From: Candidatus Schekmanbacteria bacterium RIFCSPLOWO2_02_FULL_38_14
Lineage (GTDB): Bacteria; Schekmanbacteria; GWA2-38-11
NCBI GenBank assembly: GCA_001790855.1
Contig: MGDH01000023.1
Span: forward strand, 17,750-35,627
Direction of reading: 5' to 3'
Length of the DNA: 17,878 nucleotides
Shown here: in pieces, positions 5,806 to 14,020 of the stretch
Numbering within the stretch: the stretch's first letter is position 1
Layout: each line of letters starts with the position of its first letter
Notes under the pieces: generated by a model
Told to the model about the DNA's origin: nothing
The model's database searches: none
What the model saw: only the letters and a program-made list of their open reading frames with translations
Position numbers and translations under genes: made by a program

Positions 5806-6470
5806 CTCATGCCCATACCTTTTCTGCATACATAGAGCACATGGGGATATGGAAGAATGTCTAGAAGGGCATGGATCTTAACATCAAATCCCACACTTTC
5901 AAGTAGGTTTTGCATGCTGACTGTATCAACATAGCAGGGAGGCTGCCGAGGATTCATGAGAATGTCGAGAATCCATGTAAAAGCCACTTTCCATCGCGGT
6001 AAAGCGGCGATGTCTTTGAGAATGAGGACCCCACCTGGGGCAAGATGCTGAAATATGATGTCTAGTAATGGCCTATGCCTTTCCTTCGGGAGGTGGTGGA
6101 TAAGGTCGAGCATGTACGCTGCATCACACGACACCGATTGAGCGATCAACGTTTCGGCTGTGCGATTCTCGAAGGAGACACGCGTAGACAGATTGAGCAC
6201 TTCGGATGTTGAACGTGCCGCGTCGATGCGGAGACGGTTGACATCTATGGAGACGAAACGTCGGCCAGGCGAAAGCAAGGCATAATACAGCGTGAAGAGC
6301 CCAAAGCCACACCCGATATCTAGAATACGACCATTAAGGGGAAGATACTGACCAATCTCCTCCAGTATTCGCATGTTCATGATCTGGAAACGCAGCGTGC
6401 AGTACGTTCTGATGACCCAACTGTTATATGCGCGGATGACCTGCGCTTTTATCGAATCGTGTTTTGTCAT
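5802..6470 (-). CDS. Class I SAM-dependent methyltransferase
   Basis: 222 residues with motif I ILDIGCGFG (49-57), the acidic end of strand 2 at D76 (SIDVN), an YMLDLIHHLP segment (119-128) and LAPGGVLILKD (143-153), typical of small-molecule or lipid methyltransferases of the Methyltransf_11/25 type. A hydrophobic stretch (162-172) may touch a membrane or a lipid substrate. An AAGGTGG ribosome-site-like sequence precedes the ATG, and a TACAAT -10-like box lies at 6519-6514, without a clear -35. The ATGA overlap with the following GT-C gene implies joint expression, so methylation of a polyprenyl-linked or glycan intermediate is a reasonable inference, not shown by the sequence. Confidence 0.8.
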   Translation of the reverse strand: MTKHDSIKAQVIRAYNSWVIRTYCTLRFQIMNMRILEEIGQYLPLNGRILDIGCGFGLFTLYYALLSPGRRFVSIDVNRLRIDAARSTSEVLNLSTRVSFENRTAETLIAQSVSCDAAYMLDLIHHLPKERHRPLLDIIFQHLAPGGVLILKDIAALPRWKVAFTWILDILMNPRQPPCYVDTVSMQNLLESVGFDVKIHALLDILPYPHVLYVCRKGMGMR

Positions 6471-6766
6471 GTGTGTCTGTCCACCTTGGTCAACTTGAAG
6501 GCTGAGCGATTCGATTGTACCTCATGCATCACGCACGTTTGGTGGCATCGAGGGCCCTGTTTGCCCACCGCCGCTTTGGGTTTTGCACTTGTTCGTCTGG
6601 GACCTGTCAACTCAAATACTCTTTAGTGTAAAGTGTTTGCGCCCCATGATCTACCCCAGATCACGACATGTTCGGGGGGCCTGCGGCAGATCCCGGTGCC
6701 AAGACTGTAAGCCGGATCTAACAGGTCCCGTCCGTCGAACATTAATTTTTATACTTATTATCACTA
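6471..6766. other. Gene-free spacer left of the IS remnant
   Basis: This is the upstream region of the methyltransferase gene. Apart from the TACAAT box (6514-6519), a minus-strand TTGACA (6603-6608) and the possible ugd fragment, I see no gene. The AT-rich sequence after about 6741 marks a composition breakpoint. Confidence 0.4.
6680..6742 (-). pseudogene. Possible UDP-glucose dehydrogenase C-terminal fragment
   Basis: The minus strand reads MFDGRDLLDPAYSLGTGICR from 6742. FDGRxLxDP...GxGxxRR resembles the last segment of UDP-glucose 6-dehydrogenases (FDGRNLYDP...YYGIGR). Nothing of the rest of the enzyme is present: sequence beyond 6742 turns abruptly AT-rich. It would be a rearrangement scar beside the methyltransferase/GT-C pair. 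The match is short, so this is tentative. Confidence 0.3.
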
Positions 6767-7235
6767 CTGTCCAAATGTTATTTAAAAAAATATCACATAA
6801 TTATTTGAAATACAAGGATTAAATGAGCAAAAAAACATTTTTCGATTTGAAATTCAATAGCTACCATGATTCATCATATAATTTTCCTCCAAACCTTTTA
6901 AGGAGGAAAGAAGATGAATTCTGGAAAGACTGTATTTGCTCAACTACTTCAGTTTCTACCAAGCTACGAGTTCAACAAATGTGTTATTCGATATCAAGGG
7001 AATTACAAGGTTCAAACCTTTTCGTGTTGGGATCAGTTTTTATGCATGTCCTTTGCCCAATTGACATATCGGGAAAGCCTGCGGGACATCGAAACCTGCC
7101 TGAACTCTCATCGTCAAAAGCTTTATCATATTGGTTTTCATGGTCAAGTATCCAAGTCTACTCTGACTTATCTGCCTGTGCGTTGCACGCAGACAGGTGC
7201 CAACGAAACTCGAGACTTCCGCATCTATCAAGACT
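6767..7235 (+). mobile_element. Left part of a decayed IS4-family (DUF4372-type) insertion sequence
   Basis: The span includes the transposase N-terminus and its leader. CTGTCC at 6767-6772 with the following AT-rich leader is a plausible left end, but I cannot prove the exact terminus. No catalytic DDE part or right end is found; homology stops near 7235. Confidence 0.45.
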
Positions 7236-7306
7236 TGTGGAAAAAAGACCACCTTCTGCGCCACGTTTATAGAAGCCTTGTCCAATCTGCTGTTCCTGGT
7301 ATATGA
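6914..7306 (+). pseudogene. Truncated IS4-family transposase (N-terminal domain) with a palindromic insertion
   Basis: AGGAGG (6901-6906) precedes the ATG by 7 bases. The first 84 residues read MNSGKTVFAQLLQFLPSYEF, then KCVIRYQGNYKVQTFSCWDQ and FAQLTYRESLRDIETCL, then the HGQVSKSTL segment. This is the DUF4372-type N-terminus of a common IS4 transposase group. In intact members STL is followed by ADANE-type residues; here 11 codons (TYLPVRCTQTG) come from a palindromic insertion, then ANETRDFRIYQD resumes in frame. After RIYQDL the family resemblance ends, and a further 23 unrelated codons lead to the stop at 7304-7306. The DDE catalytic domain is absent, so the protein cannot be an active transposase. 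Confidence 0.8.
7166..7198. repeat. 33-base palindromic insertion inside the transposase remnant
   Basis: The insert has a CTGCCTGTGCGT arm and an ACGCAGACAGG arm and folds with a small bulge. It replaces two expected codons and keeps the frame. It belongs to the same CCTG/CAGG palindrome group as 1583-1612 and 15515-15532. Confidence 0.55.
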
Positions 7307-7540
7307 CAGGGTTCTTTTTTACTGGGAATCGGTACTCTTGGACTGGAACGAAGCTTTTGCGAACAATGAAAATTACCGCATTAGAAAAGACACGATTAAC
7401 AGGGAGCATTGCAGCAATACGAAATCCTGCTTCATGAAGTTTCTTTCTGACCTCTTCACATCAGCTAGCGGGTTTTACCCCGCTTCCTATAGTATGACGG
7501 ATAAAAGCATTAAGAGGATTGCTGACCTTCCACTTAACAT
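7307..7540. other. Gene-free stretch right of the IS remnant
   Basis: No intact gene. On the minus strand 7457-7311 is open and reads EEVRKKLHEAGFRIAAML then PVNRVFSNAVIFIVRK, which has the look of a protein C-terminus (possibly a methyltransferase) but begins right after an in-frame stop. It is probably a gene scrap; I do not assign it. Confidence 0.25.
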
Positions 7541-7609
7541 AAAAAGGGGACGGTTCTCTTTATTCTTTGAAAAATAAAAAATTAAGAAAAAGAGAACCGT
7601 CCCCTTTTT
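7541..7609. terminator. Perfect 21-bp inverted repeat (GGGGACGGTTCTC family), bidirectional terminator-like
   Basis: The arms 7541-7561 and 7589-7609 are exact inverted copies around a 27-base AT-rich loop. Each arm ends in a T-run on its own downstream side (CCCCTTTTT on both strands), so it can end transcription from both directions. The GGGGAC/GTCCCC core recalls hairpins associated with REP-associated transposases; no such transposase is in the window. Confidence 0.65.
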
Positions 7610-7617
7610 GTAATTCC

Positions 7618-7646
7618 TTGACAATGCACTCTGAATTCCTTTAAAA
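7618..7646 (+). promoter_or_regulatory. Sigma-70-type promoter for the ftsB-dpp gene string
   Basis: TTGACA (7618-7623), a 17-base spacer, then TTAAAA (7641-7646). It lies just after the terminator-like repeat and about 78 bases before the FtsB-like start, so it is the natural first promoter of the backbone gene string. Confidence 0.5.
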
Positions 7647-7723
7647 ATAGACAAGAGATAAGGTATTATATTATTAATTTTATTAGCTATATTAGGTTTT
7701 AATATTAACATTCCCTCCTTATA

Positions 7724-8056
7724 ATGATAAAAAAAGTTAAAAAGATAAATAATAGTCTGGGAAGCGGAAGATTTAAACTCACAATATATCTGGTAGTTTT
7801 TTATTTTGTTTTTCTTGCTTTGAATTTTGTTTTCGGGGACAAGGGATATTTCAGGATGAAGGAACTAAATACAAAGAAAGAAGAATTGATTGCTGAGATG
7901 GAAAAAGTTAGCCAGGAAAATGAGCAGTTAAGCAATGAGTTGATAGCTGCAAAAAACAGTCAGTTTTGGATTGAGAAGGTTGCAAGGGAAGAACTTGACA
8001 TGGTCAAAGACGGGGAAATTGTTTTTAAGTTTTATGAGAAAGAGGGTGGAAGGTGA
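7724..8056 (+). CDS. ftsB: FtsB/DivIC-family septum formation initiator
   Basis: A 110-residue protein: basic N-terminus, one membrane helix (about 20-38, LTIYLVVFYFVFLALNFVF), a coiled coil (about 44-78) and a C-terminal VAREELDMVKDGEIVFKF (86-103). This is the standard FtsB/DivIC layout; these proteins link FtsL and FtsQ in the divisome at the inner membrane. An in-frame TAA at 7706 leaves 7724 as the furthest upstream ATG, yet no Shine-Dalgarno precedes it, so translation may be weak or unusual. The stop overlaps the next gene as GTGA. Linkage to a peptide importer has no obvious mechanistic meaning. The family call rests on architecture and the C-terminal motif. Confidence 0.75.
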   Translation: MIKKVKKINNSLGSGRFKLTIYLVVFYFVFLALNFVFGDKGYFRMKELNTKKEELIAEMEKVSQENEQLSNELIAAKNSQFWIEKVAREELDMVKDGEIVFKFYEKEGGR

Positions 8057-9714
8057 GGGGGTTTGTAAGGGTTTTATTTGGAATAATTTTGATACTGATT
8101 TTTGCTTTTGGTTGTTCACAGAAGAAGGCTAAAGAGGAAGGAGAAAAGGAGAGAGGGAAAACAATTTCAGCATCAGCAGGAGAGCCTGCTTATGGTGATA
8201 CGATTATTGAAGGAAGCATTGGAGATGCCTCAAATCTTATTCCCCACATTTCATCAGACAGCGCCTCACACGAAATAACAGACCTTGTTTATAACGGACT
8301 GGTGAGATATAATAAAGACCTTGTCATAGAGGGTGTTCTTGCGGATAGCTGGGATATCTCAGAAGACGGGCTCACCATTACATTCCATCTCCGCAAAGAC
8401 GTGAAATGGCACGATGGTGTGCCTTTTACGGCTGATGATGTGATGTTTACATACAAGACAATGATAGACCCAAAGACACCGACTGCTTACAGCGGGGATT
8501 TCCTTCTGGTAAAAAAAGCTGAGGTTGTAGATAAACACACTTTCAGGGTAACTTACAACAAACCCTTTGCTCCTGCCCTTATAAGCTGGTCAATAGGGAT
8601 TCTGCCAAGCCACCTCTTAGCAGGAAAGGATATTACTAAAAGCAGTTTGGCAAGAAGTCCGATTGGCACAGGACCGTATAAATTCAAGGAGTGGAAAACA
8701 GGGGAAAAGATAGTTCTTGAGTCAAACCGCTATTATTTTGAAGGAAGGCCTTATATTGATAAATATGTATATAGAATTATACCTGATAGCGCAACAATGT
8801 TTCTTGAGCTTAAAGCAGGAGGCATAGACTGGATGGGGCTAACTCCTCTCCAGCATAAGAGGCAGACTGATGATTCAAAAATAAAGAAAAATTTTAATAA
8901 GTTCAAGTACCTCTCTTTCAGTTATACTTATCTTGGTTTTAATCTTCTTGACCAGAAATTTAAAGATAAAAGGATAAGAGAGGCAATAAACTATACGATT
9001 GACAAGCAGGAACTGATTGATGGTGTTTTAATGGGGCTTGGAGTAGTGGCTGACGGACCATACAAGCCTGATATGTGGGCATATAGCCAGAATGTTAAGA
9101 AATATCCATACAATTCTGAAAAGGCAAGGGAACTTTTAAAAGAAGCTGGATGGGTTGATAAGGACAGAGACGGAATACTTGAAAAGGGCGGGAAAAAGTT
9201 TGAATTTACAATTTTGACTAATCAGGGAAATGATATGAGGAAAAAGACTGCTGAGATAATTCAAAGACGGCTGAAAGATGTTGGCATTTCAGTTAAAATA
9301 AGGATTGTTGAATGGGCGGCTTTTTTAAAGGAATTTGTTCATACAAAAAAATTTGAAGCCCTGATTTTAGGCTGGAACATACCTCAGGACCCGGATTTAT
9401 ATGATGTATGGCACTCAAGCAAAACCGGTCCGGATGAATTAAACCATATCTCATTTAAAAATGCAGAGGTTGATAGGCTTCTAATAAAGGCAAGAGAGAC
9501 ATTCAGCCAGGAAGAAAGAAAAAACTATTATTTTAAAATCCAGGAGATACTTGCTGAAGAACAGCCCTATGTCTTCTTATACATTCCAGAAGCATTACCT
9601 ATTATACATTCAAGATTCAGAGGTATCAAACCTGCCCCGGCTGGTATTACTTATAATTTTATCAAATGGTATGTTCCAAGGTCTGATCAGAAATATGTTG
9701 AAACTGCACAATAA
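8053..9714 (+). CDS. Peptide/oligopeptide ABC transporter substrate-binding lipoprotein (SBP_bac_5)
   Basis: 553 residues starting with GTG, overlapping the ftsB stop as GTGA and preceded by GAGGGTGGAAGG. The N-terminus is a lipoprotein signal (hydrophobic 7-19, lipobox FAFGC, C21), followed by a charged linker. The SBP_bac_5 signature runs from [19 protein letters not shown] (98-116) through [18 protein letters not shown] (117-134). Further family landmarks are [23 protein letters not shown] and a late [10 protein letters not shown]. It would be anchored outside the inner membrane, capturing peptides (or, less likely, nickel or sugars, which related proteins bind) for the two permeases downstream. 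Fourteen bases separate it from the first permease gene. Confidence 0.9.
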   Translation: MRGFVRVLFGIILILIFAFGCSQKKAKEEGEKERGKTISASAGEPAYGDTIIEGSIGDASNLIPHISSDSASHEITDLVYNGLVRYNKDLVIEGVLADSWDISEDGLTITFHLRKDVKWHDGVPFTADDVMFTYKTMIDPKTPTAYSGDFLLVKKAEVVDKHTFRVTYNKPFAPALISWSIGILPSHLLAGKDITKSSLARSPIGTGPYKFKEWKTGEKIVLESNRYYFEGRPYIDKYVYRIIPDSATMFLELKAGGIDWMGLTPLQHKRQTDDSKIKKNFNKFKYLSFSYTYLGFNLLDQKFKDKRIREAINYTIDKQELIDGVLMGLGVVADGPYKPDMWAYSQNVKKYPYNSEKARELLKEAGWVDKDRDGILEKGGKKFEFTILTNQGNDMRKKTAEIIQRRLKDVGISVKIRIVEWAAFLKEFVHTKKFEALILGWNIPQDPDLYDVWHSSKTGPDELNHISFKNAEVDRLLIKARETFSQEERKNYYFKIQEILAEEQPYVFLYIPEALPIIHSRFRGIKPAPAGITYNFIKWYVPRSDQKYVETAQ

Positions 9715-9728
9715 ATAGGGTTTTTATA

Positions 9729-10703
9729 GTGTTTTCATATCTTCTGCAAAGACTTCTGATGATGTTTCCCCTGCTAATAGGTATTACATTAATCTCGTTC
9801 ATAGTAATTCATCTTGCACCGGGCGAGCCTACTGACCTTCAAACCCAGTTTAACCCTAAAGCCTCAAGTCTCGCAAAGCAGAGGCTTAGAGAGATTTACG
9901 GGCTTGATAAGCCGTTGCATGTTCAGTATTTGATGTGGCTGAAGCGGATTGTTTTGCTTGATTTTGGAAGGTCATTCTCGCCGGATAACAGGAAAGTACT
10001 GGATAAGATAAAGGAAAGAATACCAATAACAATAACAATTAATATTTTGTCTTTGTTTATTATCTTCTGTATTTCAATCCCCATAGGAGTCCTGTCTGCA
10101 AGATTTCAGTATTCATTCTTTGATAAGGTTATAACGCTTTTTGTTTTTGCAGGGTTTGCAATTCCTACATTCTGGCTTGCTCTTCTTCTTATGATTTTCT
10201 TCGGGGTTAATATGGGATGGCTTCCGATATCGGGGCTTCATTCTATGAATTACCAGGAACTTTCTCTTTTAGAAAAATTTTTTGATATGGCAAAACATCT
10301 TATTATGCCATTGTTTGTTGCCACATTTGGGGATCTGGCAAGCCTGTCAAGATATGCAAGGTCCAATATGCTTGAGGTTATCAGGCAGGATTATATTACC
10401 ACTGCCCGCTCCAAAGGGCTTTCTGAAACAAAGGTCATTGGAAAACATGCGCTCAGGAATGCCCTTCTTCCTGTTGTAACAATACTTGGATTTTCAATAC
10501 CCGGACTAATAGGAGGGAGTGTTATATTTGAAACAATTTTTGCGATACCTGGGATGGGTCAGCTTTTTTATATGAGCGTAATGGCAAGGGATTATCCTGT
10601 GATAATGGGCATACTTGTAATAGGTGCTGTTCTGACAATGATTGGGAACCTTGTGGCTGATATCTCATATGCGGTTGCTGACCCGAGGATAAGGCTGGGA
10701 TGA
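9729..10703 (+). CDS. dppB: Peptide ABC transporter permease, DppB/OppB type
   Basis: 324 residues from GTG 9729. It shows the DppB N-terminus ([19 protein letters not shown], then HLAPGEPTD), REIYGLDKP (54-62), about six membrane helices and the EAA coupling loop [20 protein letters not shown] (221-240) followed by ALRNALLPV, then [14 protein letters not shown] (267-280). It lines the membrane channel with the DppC-type partner and docks the ATPases through the EAA loop. The length is normal for the family. The ribosome site is weak (TAGGG). It is followed by a structured spacer instead of the usual tight junction with dppC. Confidence 0.93.
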   Translation: MFSYLLQRLLMMFPLLIGITLISFIVIHLAPGEPTDLQTQFNPKASSLAKQRLREIYGLDKPLHVQYLMWLKRIVLLDFGRSFSPDNRKVLDKIKERIPITITINILSLFIIFCISIPIGVLSARFQYSFFDKVITLFVFAGFAIPTFWLALLLMIFFGVNMGWLPISGLHSMNYQELSLLEKFFDMAKHLIMPLFVATFGDLASLSRYARSNMLEVIRQDYITTARSKGLSETKVIGKHALRNALLPVVTILGFSIPGLIGGSVIFETIFAIPGMGQLFYMSVMARDYPVIMGILVIGAVLTMIGNLVADISYAVADPRIRLG

Positions 10704-10768
10704 GGGAGTGATTAGACTCTTTAATGTCAAAGGATAAAGCTCAAAGTTCAAATAAAAAAGTTAATGAT

Positions 10769-10826
10769 GGTAGAGCGGGGTCTCCAGACCCCGCTGGAAG
10801 TTAGGGTCAGGAGACCCTAACCTACC
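10769..10826. repeat. Double-hairpin element between the two permease genes
   Basis: AGCGGGGTCT-CC-AGACCCCGCT (10774-10795) and TTAGGGTC-AGGA-GACCCTAA (10801-10820) are both perfect inverted repeats, closed by outer GGTAG (10769-10773) and CTACC (10822-10826), so the whole can fold as two hairpins on one stem. It may be an intergenic repeat or an mRNA segmenting structure; no T-run follows. Confidence 0.6.
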
Positions 10827-10884
10827 CATCTTGTTTATAATACTCTGAATCGAAACTATTCAGTTTCATAAAGAAGGTATGGCA

Positions 10885-11736
10885 ATGGGAAAAGAGACTT
10901 TCTGGATAATCTTCTGGAGAAATTTTAGAAGAAATAAGCTTGCGATAGCAGGAGGGATTATTGTCATTACTTTATTCCTGGTTTCTATATTTGCGCCGTT
11001 TATCTCTTCTTCTGACCCTGGTAAAATAGAGGTAAAAGAGATTCTGATGCCTCCAAGTTCAGAACATATTTTTGGGACAGATGAGCTTGGAAGGGATGTT
11101 TTCAGCCGTGTAGTTTATGGTTCACGAATTTCACTTAAAGTGGGATTTGTAGCAGTCGGCATAGCAACAGTTATTGGGATTATCGTTGGTTTGATTTCAG
11201 GATATTATGGAGACTTAATAGATGGCGTAATGATGAGATTTGTTGATATTATGCTTTGTTTCCCGACATTTTTTTTAATTCTTGCTGTTATAGCAATACT
11301 GGAGCCAAGTATTTATAACATAATGATTGTCATAGGTATAACAGGATGGATGGGCGTTGCAAGGCTTATCAGGGCAGAGGTGCTGAGCCTGAAGGGCAGG
11401 GAGTTTATTCTTGCTTCCAAATCTGTCGGAGCGGGTGATTTTGTTATAATAATAAGGCATATACTCCCAAATGCTATGGCTCCTGTGCTTGTTGCCGCAA
11501 CACTCGGAGTTGCAGGAGCAATACTGACTGAATCTGCTTTGAGCTTTCTTGGTATCGGGGTTCAGCCTCCCACACCGAGCTGGGGAAATATCCTGACTTC
11601 AGGAAAAGATAATATAGAAATTGCCTGGTGGCTTTCCCTGTTTCCGGGACTTGCAATCCTGATAACGGTCCTCGGATATAATCTTTTAGGAGAAGGCATA
11701 AGGGATGCAACAGACCCGAGGCTGAGAGGAAGATGA
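10885..11736 (+). CDS. dppC: Peptide ABC transporter permease, DppC/OppC type
   Basis: The ATGs at 10879 and 10885 are in frame. GAAGG (10873-10877) is one base from the first and 7 from the second, so 10885 is preferred (283 residues). The N-terminus FWRNFRRNKLAIAGGIIVI and the FGTDELGRDVFSRVVYGSR segment are hallmarks of DppC; the EAA loop is EFILASKSVGAGDFVIIIRH followed by ILPN. The end DATDPRLRGR is typical. It pairs with the upstream permease. The usual dppD/dppF ATPase genes do not follow; a sugar-phosphate mutase does, so ATPases must come from elsewhere in the genome. A short hairpin with a T-run follows the stop. Confidence 0.93.
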   Translation: MGKETFWIIFWRNFRRNKLAIAGGIIVITLFLVSIFAPFISSSDPGKIEVKEILMPPSSEHIFGTDELGRDVFSRVVYGSRISLKVGFVAVGIATVIGIIVGLISGYYGDLIDGVMMRFVDIMLCFPTFFLILAVIAILEPSIYNIMIVIGITGWMGVARLIRAEVLSLKGREFILASKSVGAGDFVIIIRHILPNAMAPVLVAATLGVAGAILTESALSFLGIGVQPPTPSWGNILTSGKDNIEIAWWLSLFPGLAILITVLGYNLLGEGIRDATDPRLRGR

Positions 11737-11747
11737 ATTGAAGTTTA

Positions 11748-11773
11748 TCTGAAATCTGGTATTTCTGATTTTT
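11748..11773 (+). terminator. Weak intrinsic terminator after dppC
   Basis: TCTGAAAT (11748-11755) and ATTTCTGA (11761-11768) pair with one mismatch around CTGGT, followed by TTTTT. It is AT-rich and weak, possibly giving only partial termination before the mutase gene. Confidence 0.35.
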
Positions 11774-11836
11774 GCCTGGCAAAATTTACAGGTAAATATA
11801 GTTTGTCAAGACAGGAAAGGAAGAAAAGATAAAGAT

Positions 11837-14020
11837 ATGATTTATCCGGAGCGCATTCAGGGTACAGACGGGATAAGGGGAAGGGTTTTGAAATCTTCAG
11901 AACCTGAGGTGTCAGGATTATCTCCATTGGAGATTTTTTTAGAGAAGGGAATAATCACTGAGCAATTTATTGAATTATATACTTACTGTTTTGTGCTGCT
12001 TTTAATGAAAAAGAAAATTGCAAAAAAAGGAGAAGAGATTGCTGTCGGGTGGGATCCAAGAGATAAAGGGGGGATTTTTACAGGTGCGGCTATAAGAGGA
12101 ATCAGGAAGGCTGGCGGTTGTGCAGTGAGACTTGGGATAATCCCAACCCCTGCGCTTCCGGTATATATGACATACAGGGGCATTGATGCCGGAGTAATGA
12201 TAACAGCATCTCATAATCCTTCTGACCAGAACGGTATAAAGCTATTTCTTTGCCCGCCGGGCATTAAATTTTTTCCTGCAGATGATAAGCTTTTGACAGA
12301 TGCGATTATTAAAACTGATTATAAGAACATAAAATCCAAAAAGTTATCAGGGGGGCTTAAAGACAGTCACAATGAATGCATCAGTGTGTTTCTGGATTTT
12401 ATCTGTGACCCGAGAAATTCATGGGTTGAAAATAAAGAATTGCTGAAAAATGGAATTTTGATTGTTGATTCTGCGAATGGGTCTTATTCTGAAATTGCTT
12501 CAGTTATATTTAAAAGACTCGGGTTCAGGAAAGTGATTGAAGTTGGCAATGATTTTAAAGGAATGGTTAATCAGAACTGCGGGGTTTCTGACCTTGATGG
12601 AATATCAAGAATTTTACCTTCAATGGTTTTTAAAGATGAATGTGGCGGGTTTCCAAAATTTGCTGAGAATTTTACTCTGAAAAAAATTTTCAGGACAGGA
12701 AGGAATTGCCGTGCCAAAATCTTAAAAAATGAGGCTTTTGTTTCAGGAGCAGTTTTTGATGCTGACGGAGACAGATTCTTCATGCTCGAATATGATGCTT
12801 TGAAAGACGAGGTCCTTGTTTTGACAGGTGATGATACGGCATTTATTCAGGGGAAATATCTTATAAAAGAGAGGCACTCTGATTTTAAAGATTCATATTA
12901 CACGAATACTGTTGAGAGTGATATTCAGGCGTCTTTCTGCGCCAGAGAGTTGGGTTTCAGAATAGAAACAACAGGGGTTGGGGATAAATGGATTTTAGCA
13001 AATTCAATGACAGAAATTTTAAATTCATTTGTCAGGTTTATTTTAAAGAAAAATGTCAAAAACAAAAACAAGATGGATGAGATTAGAAATACTGCTGCAC
13101 AGATAAGAAATTTAAACTCAATAAGTGCGTTTAAAGTGGCTGATGCTTTTGAAAATATAAACTCATTCAGGAAAATTTTGGGAGAAGATGAATTCAGAGA
13201 ATGGATTAAAGAGATTCCTTCCTGTCACGCAGTTGGTTCTGAGGAAAGCGGGCATAATATAACAGTGGGATATTTGGAAGACTGCAAGGGAAGGCTATAT
13301 CCGGTTTTTACCGGCAATGGTTTAAAAAGCGCAATTAACACATTTGTTTCTGCACTCAGTTTGTATTCAGGAGGCAGATTTAGTTATAAAAAGTATATAA
13401 GTTTTTTAAGATGCCCGTTTAAAGCGGGTATAAAAAAGAGTTTATATATCTATTATACAGATAAAAAAAGATTTTCAAACGGATGCAGGGAATGGAAGGA
13501 AGCAGGAAAAATTACAGAGAATTTAGTTGAAAAAAAATTCAGAGGCAGAATAAAGCTGAAAATCCAGATTAAGAAGGAAGAACCTGACCTTCTGTATTTT
13601 TCTTTAGTAGACCCTGATGGAAATATAAGGGGAGCTATATTTGTCAGAAACTCAGGCACTGAGGATAAAACAGGGGTTGGCATCAGGGGGAAAAGAGAGG
13701 ATGAAAGAATGTTGACTGAAATTGGCGAGAAGATTGCAGGATTTTTGAGAAAAGCATTAAAGGATTATAAAAACCCTTATGCGAAACTTCAAAGGTCAAT
13801 AGTTGAAAAAGTGAGTCAACACAGGAAAATAGAAAAAAGTTTGCTGCTGGGTCTTGTTTCTGAGAACACAGAAAAAACATACGGGATAATTAACAAGGTT
13901 TTAATGGAAACAGAAAAAAAGGAGGGCCTTATTAGACGGGTTATAAAAAAAGGCTCTGAAGAAGATTTTTATTCTATTACTGACAGAGGGAGGATATGGC
14001 TGGGAAAAAAAACGAATTGA
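11837..14020 (+). CDS. Long phosphohexose mutase (PMM/PGM/GlmM superfamily) with winged-helix-like C-terminal extension
   Basis: All four catalytic landmarks are present: substrate start IQGTDGIRG (7-15), phosphoserine loop TASHNPSDQNGIK with S125, metal loop FDADGDRF (307-314), sugar loop GSEESGH (467-473) and phosphate loop VRNSGTED (603-610). It should interconvert hexose-6-P and hexose-1-P (glucosamine, mannose or glucose). At 727 residues it is far longer than the usual ~450. The extra length sits in lysine-rich inserts around 265-305 and 385-460 and in a tail beyond about 640. The tail ends KEGLIRRVIKKGSEEDFYSI then TDRGRIWL, which looks like the wing of a winged-helix domain. It overlaps the GlmU-like gene by 25 bases, pointing to a nucleotide-sugar role, so GlmM-like activity is a fair guess. 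I cannot fix the substrate. Confidence 0.85.
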   Translation: MIYPERIQGTDGIRGRVLKSSEPEVSGLSPLEIFLEKGIITEQFIELYTYCFVLLLMKKKIAKKGEEIAVGWDPRDKGGIFTGAAIRGIRKAGGCAVRLGIIPTPALPVYMTYRGIDAGVMITASHNPSDQNGIKLFLCPPGIKFFPADDKLLTDAIIKTDYKNIKSKKLSGGLKDSHNECISVFLDFICDPRNSWVENKELLKNGILIVDSANGSYSEIASVIFKRLGFRKVIEVGNDFKGMVNQNCGVSDLDGISRILPSMVFKDECGGFPKFAENFTLKKIFRTGRNCRAKILKNEAFVSGAVFDADGDRFFMLEYDALKDEVLVLTGDDTAFIQGKYLIKERHSDFKDSYYTNTVESDIQASFCARELGFRIETTGVGDKWILANSMTEILNSFVRFILKKNVKNKNKMDEIRNTAAQIRNLNSISAFKVADAFENINSFRKILGEDEFREWIKEIPSCHAVGSEESGHNITVGYLEDCKGRLYPVFTGNGLKSAINTFVSALSLYSGGRFSYKKYISFLRCPFKAGIKKSLYIYYTDKKRFSNGCREWKEAGKITENLVEKKFRGRIKLKIQIKKEEPDLLYFSLVDPDGNIRGAIFVRNSGTEDKTGVGIRGKREDERMLTEIGEKIAGFLRKALKDYKNPYAKLQRSIVEKVSQHRKIEKSLLLGLVSENTEKTYGIINKVLMETEKKEGLIRRVIKKGSEEDFYSITDRGRIWLGKKTN

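Noticed and set aside
6583-6822. 79-codon plus-strand frame
   Set aside because: Crosses the composition breakpoint at about 6741 and shows no family resemblance; the opposite strand offers the better (ugd-like) reading.
6823-7272. 149-codon plus-strand frame
   Set aside because: Out-of-frame shadow of the IS4 transposase remnant, which has a ribosome site and family motifs in the 6914 frame.
7197-7577. 126-codon plus-strand frame
   Set aside because: Runs from the transposase remnant through unrelated sequence into the inverted repeat; no motif and no ribosome site.
7487-7711. 74-codon minus-strand frame
   Set aside because: Largely a translation of the 21-bp inverted repeat and AT-rich spacer.
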